Assembly (NCBI RefSeq): GCF_001653235.2
Contig: NC_035794.1
Location: 1,984,001-2,048,000 of the forward strand
DNA: 64,000 nucleotides
Direction of reading: 5' to 3'
From: Pochonia chlamydosporia 170
Taxonomy: Eukaryota > Ascomycota > Sordariomycetes > Hypocreales > Clavicipitaceae
In this document: piece after piece, positions 1-9,620 of the stretch
Position numbering within the stretch: the stretch's first letter is position 1
Layout: the number at the start of each line of letters is the position of its first letter
The notes under the pieces: generated by a model
Told to the model about the DNA's origin: nothing
Database searches by the model: none
The model's input: the letters and a program-made list of their open reading frames with translations, nothing else
Position numbers and translations under genes: made by a program

Positions 1-1288
1 TTCTTCCTATAAGGAGCACAAACACAGGCCAAGCTCATGAAAAACTTGGGCTTGGCTCTTGATTCAAAAGAAAGCACTGTCCGACCCGACTGGAACTCAT
101 GTTGTGTTGTGCTTGCTGGTACCACGTCCTTCGTACTGAGCAGGATAAACCGGCGCCATGAGCCGCAAAAGGGGCATGGTACAGAATCCAGGGTCGTCGT
201 TCCTGGGCAGAGAGGGAGTCATCAGTGTTGCTCAATTGCTGCGCCAAGATCTACCATTGTCTGTGGGATATGGACCAGGACGAGCTCAACAAGCGAGCCA
301 GGCAACATTGCAGCTGAGCAAGAAGCCATGGTTAGTCCCCCCCTTGTCATTCAGCAATGCTGTCGTCTGAAGTATGCCTCATACGCCCGTGCGGAACCTT
401 CTGGATTTGTCAACTCAATCTTTTGTTGCCATTCATCTCCATCTTGTGTTTCATCAGCAATCATTGAGTTCACAAAGAGGGTCCAGCTACTCCGTAGAGC
501 CAACACAATTGTGCCATGCAGATTTGTTGAGAGATGTTGTTGGGGCAATCAGACTCATCAGGATGTTGTCGGAATAGAAGCAATTGCAGAAATTTTCAAT
601 CTCGAATCCCAAACAATCGCAAACTCAATACTTCCGTCACATGAACGGCGAACCAATTGGGACAAGATGGGCGTATTAATTCGCATTCGTGCTTTATCTA
701 GTATAGTTGATACCGCTGAATACCTGGCATCTGATTCATTGATGGCCTGGTATCAATGTGAGAGCCAATGCCACCATCCTGGTCAGGGTTCGTCACACAC
801 CTCTCACCGATTAATAAACCCAAGACATTTCCAAACATCTGCCATAAATGAGGCGTGCCCTGGCAGCTACAATCTTATCTCGCACTGCAGGGGTACGTCA
901 GCGGCAACAGTTAATGGTCAGTCTTGATCTAGATTTAGGCAACCACCACTCCACTATTCCCCGTAGAAGCAGGCAGGTCTGCACACAATCCTTCGCACAT
1001 TCGGTATGAACAGCGAAATTAATGTTTTCTCTTGATTTCTGGGCGGTATACGCCATCCTCAACAGAAACTATACAAAGTTTTGAGACGGGGTCAAAGTTT
1101 TCGCTCCTTCCGGTGAGTAGTATCGATCGAACGGAGGAGATCGGGTTGGGTAATGTTCGCAGCGAGACGCTACGTTAGTAAACGGGCTAAAGGCGTTTCG
1201 GGTCTTAGATATTTAGGATAACCACTCGACTCGGATAGAAACACCGAGTGTTCGATACCACGTCCCGTGATGGACACTTGAGTAATCC
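1..1288. other. Left-edge stretch without a recognisable gene
   Basis: A 296-codon open frame (37-927, plus) runs through here, but its translation has no recognisable domain, is rich in Cys, Ser and His and looks like chance coding. Positions 1140-1250 hold two short hairpins: AAACG at 1180-1184 with CGTTT at 1194-1198, and CACTCG at 1223-1228 with CGAGTG at 1245-1250. They lie just beyond the stop codon of the next gene and could belong to its 3' UTR. I see no transposon ends. Confidence 0.4.
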
Positions 1289-2976
1289 TTATGGCTTGGC
1301 ATCTTCAGCTTTCCAATCGTCCTCAGTCATGTGGAACCATTGCGAGATGCACGTAAAAATCGCCCACACCTCGCTCGCAAGGTTGATGTGTAAAAGCTCA
1401 GTGCCCAAGAAGTTCACCAACGCGGTACTCGTCAGTTCGCTAAGCATATTTGCGTTGTATATATCCCAGCACGGCAAACCTTGTCGAACACGGAACGCAC
1501 GGGCAACAAGGCGGAGAGCCGTAGCCTCGTAAGGTGCCATCAAAACTCTTGTCACGGCATCCGAAAGCATATGAGTTGCGATGACTGCTGGCATTTGAGT
1601 GAGCAACGTGTCCAAATACACCGGTTGTTGATTCCCATCTGACCGAGAATCAGGGCCTGCGCTGGGTCGTAACTCTGCTGACCAAAGGCCAGGTGGTGCG
1701 TCTTGAGACTCTGATGCTTCCACGTCAAAACTAATCAAGGTAGCACTAACTCCTTCGTTGTCCTCGTCATCGCTAGGGTATTCGTCACCCCTAGTCGAGA
1801 ACACGCTTGCCCGGCGCGACAGTTGCGGTTGTTCGGGGTGACTGCCTGTGGCCGAACCTCTAGTTGGCTCTGCTGTGCCTTCATCATGGGTCTCGGTCTG
1901 CCTTCGATCCCCTTCTGCTTCGGATACGGTATGTTGCGGATCAGCCAGTGACGAGGCTTCAGCAGGATGAGGAGGTGGTGGTGGAGGCGGAGGCGGAAGA
2001 GGTGGAGGTGGAGGAATCTTCTTGCCTTGGAACATAGTATTCGGAAGTCGCTTGAATATCTGCGACCATATCTGAGGCTTCCAGTCTCGCACCATCCTCT
2101 GTGACATGACCCATACAAGAAATGGAGTCGCTGAGATTAATGCGCTGCCAACCCATTGTAATATAGACGGTAGGCTATAGTCACTAGGTGGTGGTGGTGC
2201 AGGTATTGGCGATGTCTTTGTAAAGGGGATGAAGAAGCTGGGGTGAGGGAGCCACAGCCCGTTCGGCAAGATTCCCAAGCGTTGCATGGCAATGTGCAAC
2301 TCGAGATGAACTCTGAAGTAGGACCAAACTTCATGTACACTTCTTTCTGTTAGGCATCTCAGTTCCTACTAGGATAGGAGTGGGCATACATACATACGAC
2401 GAGGTATCCTCCTTTCCTTGTCATTGAGCCATAAGTAGGACACCGACCTTTCGATGTAATCCGTAAGGAAGGCGGTGGGAGCCCCAGCGAGAACGTCTCT
2501 TGTGAATGAGAAGTTGCCTCTTGCTTGTTGAAATAATTCCCAAAATGGGATATGAGAATATCTTCTATAAATCTTGCCGTTTATGCGTTAGTCCGGGACT
2601 ATAGTCGTGAGATGACACGGAGTATGTCGAAACAAACCAAAATTCGCTGACGAAGGCCGTGGACGCCAAAAATACCCACCGACTCAACACACCGTCGAGC
2701 TGGCGTAGCAAGTTTCAGTCCTATCGATTCTTCATAGGCGTCATGTCGACGTTGTGATTCTGCCTCGGGACCAGAATAGGGATTCTCAGGCTCAGCGACA
2801 CCAATCACCAGCATGACCTCGTTATGAGCCCTGATGATATCTCGGTTTATCCGCTTGGTATCTACATTAATAGGGCGACCGCGATGGTCATACTGTTGCG
2901 CGGGCTGACTAGAATCATTCTCGCCTTCACCTTCTACAACCTCATCATAAGGAGACCGTCCCTTAACCCTTGTTAG
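1289..2976 (-). CDS. Unknown protein with one membrane segment and a polyproline linker (5' end unresolved)
   Basis: I do not recognise the family. Three exons join in frame: 2976-2638, 2572-2398 and 2346-1289, with introns at 2573-2637 (donor GTTTGT, GACTAAC branch) and 2347-2397 (donor GTATGT). The joined N-terminal part is well-behaved soluble sequence with acidic and basic stretches (KRINRDIIRAHNEV, then ERSVSYLWLNDKERR). The largest exon starts near an LHIAMQRLGI segment. A probable transmembrane helix follows (WVGSALISATPFLVWVM), then a run of about 20 residues that is nearly all proline, an acidic Ser-rich linker, and a hydrophobic C-terminal region ending in WFHMTEDDWKAEDAKP. The start codon is not settled: a stop lies in frame just upstream of 2976, and an ATG at 3050 would need an unusually short intron. 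It is divergent from UTP13. A membrane-anchored protein with an exposed disordered linker is my inference; function unknown. Confidence 0.6.
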
Positions 2977-3365
2977 CTACCGTAAGATGGTTGATGTGAC
3001 GATACTTGCCATACCAGGGCCTGGGCCGTTAGGGGTCCCTGCATACCCATTTTTGCGGGATGAGCAGCACGACTATGTCATAGCATTCTTAAATAAGCAT
3101 GTTGGATAAAAACACAACACCCGCTGTGATGAAATGCTGTTGCAAACGCTATCTGGGCAGATCGAACGAAACCTTGTAGAACTGTTTGTTAAGGCTAGCC
3201 CCACTACTCAAGTCGTTGCGTGGATGATGTTTCGGGTTTAGGAGCTGAATGTGCTTAGTCATCCTACAGTCTGTGGAAGCTAGTTCCTCCAGGACCCAAA
3301 AAAAAGTTCAAAATCAATGCAGAAAGACTCGAAGCCATCAGCTGCAACAATTTGCGGTTTTCGCC
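2977..3365. promoter_or_regulatory. Shared intergenic region between the divergent unknown gene and UTP13
   Basis: About 0.4 kb separates the minus-strand unknown gene from the UTP13 start at 3366, so it probably carries both promoters. It may also include the true first exon of the minus-strand gene, with an ATG candidate at 3050. An A-rich run at 3300-3306 lies some 60 bp upstream of the UTP13 ATG. I see no clear TATA box. Confidence 0.4.
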
Positions 3366-6212
3366 ATGGCTACCAAACAGCCATTAAAAACGACATTTGA
3401 CGTCAGTCATGTCATTCGGCCTATATTTACGGGCGGCTCCATTGCCATTGACACTGAAGCTAAAATTCTTGCTACAACTCTGGGCGAAGATGCCGTCTTG
3501 ACGAACCCCGCCAACGGCAAACACCTTGCGCAAGCTGAGGGTGTAAGACAATCTTTGAAAGAATTTATACCGTCGTTCATTGTGCTGACCGACTCTGATT
3601 AGGATGGCGAATTGATTTCTACGCTAACTTGTGAGTATTCTGCTCGAGTTTGACCAGCCACATGTTGACCATTGCCAGTGACGCCATCCGGCTCGCACCT
3701 CGTTCTTTGCTCCCGGTCGCTATCAATGAGAATTTTCTCTCTGAAACGCTCTTCCGATGACGATACGATCAAAGCGACCCTTATCAGAACCCTGAAGCCA
3801 CATGGCACTCCTGTGGTTGTCTTGGCAGTTGACCGCACAAGCACATTGCTCGCCACTGGAGGAACTGATGGAACAATCAAAGTCTGGGACATTGCAGGCG
3901 GTTATGTCACCCATACTTTCCGTGGGCCATCCGTTTTAGTATCTGCTCTACACTTTTTTGAGGTCGCTGCTCGATCAAAGGATAACAGCCGTTTGCGAAA
4001 CGCAAAGAAAAACTCATCGACAGACGACGGCTCCGACGACGAAACCGAGGTTGCCAGCACCGCCAATTTTAGATTGGCGTCTGGTAGTCAAGATGGAAAA
4101 GTTCGAATTTGGGACTTACACAAGCGCAGCTGTGTCGCCAACCTCGACTCTCACGTGTCCGACGTCCAAAATATTGACTATTCCCCTGAGCAGCAGGCTT
4201 TGGTAAGCGGCAGCAGAGACAAAACACTTATTTGGTGGGATACCAAGTCGTGGAAGATCAGAAAGGTCGTACCTTGCCTCGAGCTAGTGGAGACGGTTGG
4301 ATTTTTGGACGGTGGTCGTCTGACCTACTCGGCTGGTGCGAACGGTTGCGTGCGTATCTGGGATACGGACACCGGCAGGGAACTCACCCCGACCCAGTCT
4401 GAGAAGAGCGAGGAAGAGGGTATCGTGGCCGGCATTCATCGCCCTGGCTTGCCCTTCATTCTCTGTGTCCAAGTAGACCATACGCTTGCGTTCTATAGAA
4501 CGCCAAGCAAGGAGGCAGCACCATCAATTGGCGCTCAGGAACCATTTCGCCGCATCTCAGGTACCCACGATGAGATTATCGATCTTGGGTATTTGCTTCC
4601 TGACAGATCTCTGATGGCCCTTGCAACTAATTCTGAGGATATTCGACTGATATCTGTAGCTGAGGCTTCACCGGAAACAACATCTGCCCCTTGGGATTCT
4701 GACGCGACTCCATACTTTGGCCAAGATGTAGCGCTGTTAAGGGGGCACGAAGATATTGTGATCTCTTTGGACATCGACTGGTCGGGCCACTGGATTGCCA
4801 CAGGGGCCAAAGACAACACAGCGCGATTGTGGCGTGTGGACCCTGCGAATAACTCCTATGTTTGCTGGGCTACATTTTCCGGCCACGCTGAATCTCTTGG
4901 TGCTGTTGCCCTCCCAAAGTCTGTTCCTGCTGAAGGCTCTGCTGCACGAACTAGTCCACTGGAAAACCCACCAGCTTTCCTCATCACGGGCTCCCAAGAT
5001 CAGACGGTCAAGAAGTGGGACATTCCCCGGAAGCCTCAACAAGAGGGATCAAAACCTAGAGCCCTCTTCACAAGAAAAGCTCACGATAAAGACATCAATG
5101 CCATCAATGTTCACCACTCGGGGACTCTCTTTGCCTCCGCATCGCAAGACAAGACTGTCAAGATATGGTCAATGGAGGAAGGTGAGGTGCAAGGCATTCT
5201 TCGCGGTCACAAGAGAGGTGTCTGGTCAGTTCAATTTTCTCCAGCTCAGTTGCCCACTATCCAGGGAGACGATGGCCCAGTGACTGGCAAGGGAGTCATT
5301 CTTACTGGCAGTGGTGATAAAAGCGTCAAAATTTGGAGTTTGGCCGATTACACATGCATTAGAACATTCGAGGGTCATTCCAACAGCGTCTTGAAAGTTG
5401 CGTGGTTGAACATGCCATCCCAACAAGAACAGTCAAAGAAACCGGTGCAGTTTGTCACGGCGGCTGGAGACGGTCTTGTCAAGGTATGGGATGCGAACTC
5501 CGGGGAGGCAGAATGCACTTTGGACAACCATGAAGACAGAGTATGGGCTGTCGCTGTACACCCCGAAACAAATGCTATCGCATCTGGAAGTGGTGATTCC
5601 ACCGTGACATTCTGGAAGGATACAACGGCTGAAACTCAAGCCGCCGCCTCTCAAGCGTCGCTGAGGATGATTGAGCAGGAGCAAGAGTTGGAAAATCATA
5701 TTTTTGCAGGGTCGTACAGAGAGGCCATTACTTTGGCACTTCAACTCAATCATCCTGGTCGCTTATTGAACTTATTCACGTCGGTCGTTACCAACAGTAA
5801 GCCCGATGTAGGCAGCTTGTGCGGCCTGAAGGCTGTGGACGAGGTTCTTGGCAGCTTGTCTGATGAGCAGATTTTCCTCCTACTTCTCAGACTGCGAGAC
5901 TGGAACACGAATGCCCGAACAGCGCCCGTCGCCCAGCGAATTCTGTGGACATTGGTGAGAAGCTACCCGGCCTCGAAATTCTCCAATCTTTCCGTCAAGG
6001 GAGCACGAGGGCAAAAGAGTTTGAAGGACGTGCTTCAGGGGCTTCGGGTGTATACCGAACGTCACTACAAGCGCATGGAGGAGTTGGTAGACGAGAGCTA
6101 TTTGGTGGAATATACCCTGCAGGAAATGGACAGCTTGGCACCATTGGAGGATGGAGACGCAATTGGAAAGGAGCTCGAAGACGGCCAGGGTGATGCGGTT
6201 ATGGTTGGGTAG
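3366..6212 (+). CDS. UTP13: U3 snoRNP / small-subunit processome WD40 protein UTP13
   Basis: This is the UTP13 (human TBL3) subunit of the UTP-B module, which binds the U3 snoRNP on nascent pre-18S rRNA in the nucleolus. Three exons, 3366-3542, 3603-3630 and 3679-6212, give 912 residues; donors are GTAAGA and GTGAGT, and the 28-nt middle exon encodes DGELISTLT. At least ten WD repeats are visible by their terminal motifs (for example GGTDGTIKVWD, SGSQDGKVRIWD, GAKDNTARLW, SASQDKTVKIWS, GSGDSTVTFW), enough for two beta-propellers. After the last repeat, an Ala/Gln stretch leads into the helical UTP13 C-terminal domain (from about GSYREAITLALQLNHPGRLL), which is the family signature. Yeast Utp13 has 817 residues; the extra length lies in loops such as an acidic insert (DDGSDDETE). 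The start ATG is in a good context (gccATGG) and opens the conserved N-terminus. Housekeeping gene, no anomalies seen. Confidence 0.93.
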
Positions 6213-6502
6213 ATTGCTTTCGTAACATAGAGGCGTTCAAAATGCATATCAGGTGGGAAATAGGCGTTTGAGAAATGGACGTTTTTTAATTCACTCGGCA
6301 TTACATTTTATCGTTGCACCAACTAGACGTCTACTAATTTTGAGCTGCCTTTCGTACGAACTTTGCACGTCGGCAAGCTTATAGACCTGGCCTCTTGTAC
6401 CACCGGAAAAACACTGCAAACCAACATTAAACGTCCCCATGACACACCGTTTCTAACAACCGTGGGCAGGGAGAACATTGGCAAATGCATCTTCACAGCT
6501 AT
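6213..6502. other. Convergent 3' region
   Basis: This gap lies between the UTP13 stop and the stop of the minus-strand secreted-protein gene, so it contains both 3' UTRs. Homology to the second unit of the tandem duplication begins at about 6440-6470 and resumes near 7990-8010. Confidence 0.4.
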
Positions 6503-7003
6503 CTATGCTAGGGTACTACACTCAGAGTTGGATAGGAATGTAATCCCCAGACTCTCAAAGCAGCTCAACTTGACGAACGCATGTCCGGTTCGTGTACAAG
6601 CGCCTTCCAATGCCTTAAAAGTCTCTGCATCAGGACCAGAGCTCAATAATAATCTGGCACAAGCGCGCACCCCGCCTACGTTGACACAGACCTGGTTAGC
6701 ATTTTCACATTGACCTCTCTCGAATACCACGAATAACCAAACCTTTTGTAAAGCTTTAATAGCTTTCTGAACATCGGCGTAGACGCTTGGCACAAGCTCC
6801 TTCTTTGAACTGGGAGGAGGCTCCTCAAGAATATTCGAGAGTTTGAAGCTTGCCTCGTTCAACTTCTCTCTGAGAGAATCGCATAAAACAACGTCCTCTG
6901 TTTGGCCTCGTCTGTGTTTGATTGACCTTGTATTTGCATCTAGTCCGGGCATTGCTAATGCCGTGCCTGCTGCCATGAGCGAGAGGATAATGGAAGCCTT
7001 CAT
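6503..7003 (-). CDS. Small secreted cysteine-containing protein, copy A
   Basis: The product has 166 residues from the ATG at 7003. That start is preferred over an upstream in-frame codon because it opens a clear signal peptide (MKASIILSLMAAGTALAMP), matching copy B. The mature part holds seven cysteines in an otherwise helical, Lys/Glu-rich sequence, with no domain that I recognise. A possible 51-bp in-frame intron (GTTTGG to CTAACCAG, after ALQK) would delete 17 residues (from VWLFVVFERG, including two cysteines). Copy B has an excellent GTATGT donor at the same place, so splicing is plausible. On the minus strand a TATATATAAAA box lies at 7144-7134, about 130 bp upstream of the ATG. Size, signal peptide, cysteines and recent duplication fit an accessory secreted protein or effector candidate; that role is inference. 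Confidence 0.7.
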   Translation of the reverse strand: MKASIILSLMAAGTALAMPGLDANTRSIKHRRGQTEDVVLCDSLREKLNEASFKLSNILEEPPPSSKKELVPSVYADVQKAIKALQKVWLFVVFERGQCENANQVCVNVGGVRACARLLLSSGPDAETFKALEGACTRTGHAFVKLSCFESLGITFLSNSECSTLA

Positions 7004-7100
7004 TTTCGTTGGAGGTGATTGTGTAGTGAGGATCAAATATAATACTGCTGTGAGCTGTAGATGTAAATGTATCAGAGAAAGATTTGTTGTCTTGGAGTTG

Positions 7101-7130
7101 GCCTGGGTTGGCCTGGGTTGGCCTGGGTTA
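7101..7130. repeat. Three tandem copies of a 10-bp unit
   Basis: GCCTGGGTTG occurs twice, followed by GCCTGGGTTA. The array sits just downstream (gene sense) of the TATA-like box of secreted-protein copy A, so probably in or next to its 5' UTR. The corresponding place in copy B has only related GGCC-rich sequence without the array. Confidence 0.9.
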
Positions 7131-7133
7131 CCC

Positions 7134-7144
7134 TTTTATATATA
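7134..7144 (-). promoter_or_regulatory. TATA-like box of secreted-protein copy A
   Basis: Read on the minus strand this is TATATATAAAA, about 130 bp upstream of the ATG at 7003. Copy B has TATAAAA at the equivalent distance (8683-8677), so the element survived in both duplicates. Confidence 0.55.
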
Positions 7145-7661
7145 AGTTTTTCCATTCCTATATTTACGAGCACTGGAAAGTACGGTACGGGATGGCGAAT
7201 CCGGAATGTAATATCTTCATTTCTTACTATAAGAGTCTCACAAGCCAGCCGACCATTTCTTCCTCCATGTTTCGTCATTGGATAAGTCTTGTATCCCCGC
7301 TTGGGGTGTAGAAATTTTCATTCCTTTTTCTATGAAGATATTGTAATGTTGGTGTGCATCTGACTTAAAATGGCAGTAAAGACTATATTAATTGGATCGG
7401 TTGGTGTTTGCCCGTTTCCTCCTTGGTGACTTATTCCAAGTGGACGCTATTCCGACCGTTCTAGATGTTCTTTTTGTGTTCTAGACCGACCGGTGAGCAC
7501 AACCGACGGGTCAATTAGCTGCCAGTGAGTGTGTTCAGAGGTTGTTCTCGGCCTGGTGATAAAATACCAATCCCAACACCAAAACCAATATGGCTTGATG
7601 CAGGAATTCAACTGCCGCTGCGCTCGGTGTACACCAACATGTCTGGTGGGAAACGTATCAA

Positions 7662-7751
7662 CCACTATTGGAGAAGAAGAAGAAAAAGAAGAAGAAGAAG
7701 AAGAAAGAGAGAGAAAGGCAAAAAGACAAAAAGACAAAAAAAAAAACATAC
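7662..7751. repeat. Purine-only GAA/GA microsatellite and A-rich tract
   Basis: A run of GAAGAA units passes into GAGAGA and then into A-rich sequence. It lies in the spacer between units A and B of the tandem duplication and probably makes up most of the non-homologous junction. Open frames here (Lys/Arg/Glu repeats, or Ser/Phe on the other strand) are artefacts of the repeat. Confidence 0.9.
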
Positions 7752-8045
7752 AACACCAGGTATTCGCTGGTCGTCACCGACCCAACTACTAATCTAGCGC
7801 TCGCCAGATTCTTACGGGAGATCGGACGGGATCCTAAGCTCTGCTGGCGGCTGTGGTCGTATGTATCAGGGAGACTGCTATTTTCACTTGAATCGACGAC
7901 CTACGTAGATGCTTGGAGCACATATCTACATAATTTTTTAGCAAACATTGAAACATTGAACCAGCGTTGTACATCCCCATGCTGCACCCTTCATAACGAC
8001 CATGGGCAATAAGAGCATTGGCAAACGCATCTTCTTAACTATCTA

Positions 8046-8091
8046 CATGTCTGCCTACCTAGGTAGGTAAATGATACCTTGGTAGGTTCTT
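8046..8091. repeat. 46-bp insertion carrying a perfect 14-bp palindrome
   Basis: Relative to unit A, this stretch interrupts the match between ATCTA and TGCTAG. It contains CCTACCTAGGTAGG at 8054-8067, a perfect palindrome, followed by the related TACCTTGGTAGG. The same core (ACCTAGGT) is found near 18687 and 42943. Confidence 0.7.
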
Positions 8092-8172
8092 ATGCTAGAA
8101 TACTGCACTCGGTGTTGGGCAGAAATGTATTTACCACTTCTAAGAGACCTCGCTTGACCAAAGTTTGCCGGT

Positions 8173-8571
8173 TCATGGACAACCAAACGCCTTTTGATAC
8201 CTTGACAAGCCACTGGATACGTAAATCGTGACGGTTCTTAGCACCGCTCCTAAGTCCATATACGTCAGCTTTTTCTCACCAGACCGTACATTCATGTCGA
8301 ATAGCGAGAAAAGACATACATTACTCAGGGCTTGGCGAGCCTCATTTTCCTCGGCTATTGCCCTTTGCAAATATTCGTCATCGTAATACGCAATGTTATT
8401 TGCAACTTCCCTGTGATAGGATTCTGCCTCCCTCAACTGGCTCTGGAGAAAGGAGCATTCTTCCTCGTGGCCATCGTCCGGGTCATCTCTCTGTTTGATT
8501 GCCTTTGTATCTAGGGCGGGCATTGCCAATGCCGTCCCTGCTATGAACGCGAAGATAATCGATGCCTTCAT
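8173..8571 (-). CDS. Small secreted protein, copy B (shortened paralogue)
   Basis: The product is 132 residues if read without splicing. The ATG at 8571 begins a signal peptide almost identical to that of copy A (MKASIIFAFIAGTALAMPALD). The mature part is acidic (DDPDDGHEEEC) and helical, with four cysteines. A strong intron candidate (donor GTATGT after ALSN, GCTGAC branch, TTAG acceptor, 70 bp) sits where copy A has its optional intron. Splicing it leads to a stop within a few codons (ERC then stop), whereas reading through gives a different C-terminus ending KAFGCP. In both readings the last part of copy A is missing, because of indels before the homologous 3' flank. This copy is therefore truncated or decaying, or has a new C-terminus; transcript data would decide. 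Confidence 0.6.
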   Translation of the reverse strand: MKASIIFAFIAGTALAMPALDTKAIKQRDDPDDGHEEECSFLQSQLREAESYHREVANNIAYYDDEYLQRAIAEENEARQALSNVCLFSLFDMNVRSGEKKLTYMDLGAVLRTVTIYVSSGLSRYQKAFGCP

Positions 8572-8676
8572 TGTCGTGAGGAGGTGATGTGTAGTAGGCA
8601 GATGAAACAAAAGATTGCCGTTGTGGGATATGAAAGCAATAAAGTAAAACGATGACCTGCGGCCCTGGACTGGCCG

Positions 8677-8683
8677 TTTTATA
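8677..8683 (-). promoter_or_regulatory. TATA-like box of secreted-protein copy B
   Basis: Minus-strand TATAAAA, about 106 bp upstream of the ATG at 8571. It occupies the position of the TATA-like box in copy A. Confidence 0.5.
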
Positions 8684-9170
8684 CTTTTTGGAGTACTGGA
8701 GAGCACCGTAGGGAAAACGAGTCCGGAATATGATATTGATCCTTCTTCAGTACCATAGATAGGTATGAAGAAGTCTCACAAGCCAGCCGGCCACATCTTT
8801 CTCAACATACCATATTTGGGGAAGACTTTACATCACCGCTCGCAGGGTAGGAATTTAGGGTTCTATTTTCAGCATACATATTACGTGACTGACAAGTATT
8901 TGACTTGAAGGCGGTTGCAATATGCCTTGTTAATTCGATTGATGGGTGTTTCCGCGTTTCCTCCTAGTTGCTTTACTTCAAGTGGACGCTGCTGTAGGCT
9001 CTGTCTGAGGCTTGTTTGGTCCCTCACCGGCCGGTCTAGATGTTTATTCTGTGTTCTAGACCGACTAATGATCAAGTTGGCCAGGTCGATCAGCCGCCAG
9101 AGAGTGTATTCGGAGGTAGTGTTTTCGGCCTAGCCAATACCAAGACGGCTTGATGCAGGAATTTGACGAT

Positions 9171-9620
9171 GGCTGGGCTGGTGTTACTCCAAGATATTTA
9201 TCGGCAAAGGCATCTGTCACAGTTTTAGGGGGATGAGCTCTTTCCATAAAAATGCCAGACATGAAACAACTTAATTCACATTCAAATTTCAGGCACCACC
9301 TGTTATGTCAACGCTGTGTGGGAGCCGCATCTTGGTATCCCGTCAAAGTCGCCCGACTCATAGGGTAGTCGACATGAAAGCGCATCAAAATGGCTGCCGC
9401 CTCGACAGACGCAGGCCCCACAGTGATGCTGCTTTTGCCTTCAGCCTCGAAACCTCACCTCAAGCTCTCCAATCCTCATAGACTAATGAAACAACAGCCT
9501 CGCTAACCACCACCACCGCCCGAACCCATTGTCTCACGGCACAGCTCTCACACCACGCTCAATCGGATAAAGAAGCCATCCATCCCAGTGCAATAGAGTT
9601 CCAAAACGCCGCCACCCAAC
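9171..9620. other. 5' region of SAD1
   Basis: This stretch lies beyond the end of duplication unit B and immediately upstream of SAD1. It has CA-rich sequence close to the ATG (caacATGG) and no recognisable gene. Confidence 0.4.

Larger units (their letters stand above)
6440..7610. repeat. Tandem duplication, unit A (secreted-protein gene plus flanks)
   Basis: This segment and 7985-9170 are diverged copies in the same orientation. Matches run through the 3' flank (ATTGGCAAA.GCATCTTC, then GCTAG..TACT.CACTC), the signal-peptide coding region, the 5' flank (GTCTCACAAGCCAGCC) and a distal block (TTTCCTCCT, CAAGTGGACGCT, GTTCTAGACCGAC, GGCTTGATGCAGGAATT). By eye, identity is roughly 70-80% in the best blocks, with many small indels. 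Boundaries are approximate. Confidence 0.75.
7985..9170. repeat. Tandem duplication, unit B
   Basis: This is the second copy of the unit described at 6440-7610. It differs by a 46-bp insertion at 8046-8091, loss of the 10-bp array, and a shortened reading frame in the secreted-protein gene. The distal block is well kept (CAAGTGGACGCT, GTTCTAGACCGAC, GGCTTGATGCAGGAATT). Confidence 0.75.

Noticed and set aside
37..927. 296-codon open frame on the plus strand
   Set aside because: No domain, unusual composition (many Cys, Ser and His) and no splice or promoter support. Its length alone is not enough.
7525..8012. Three overlapping Lys/Arg/Glu-rich frames
   Set aside because: They derive from the GAA microsatellite between the two duplication units.
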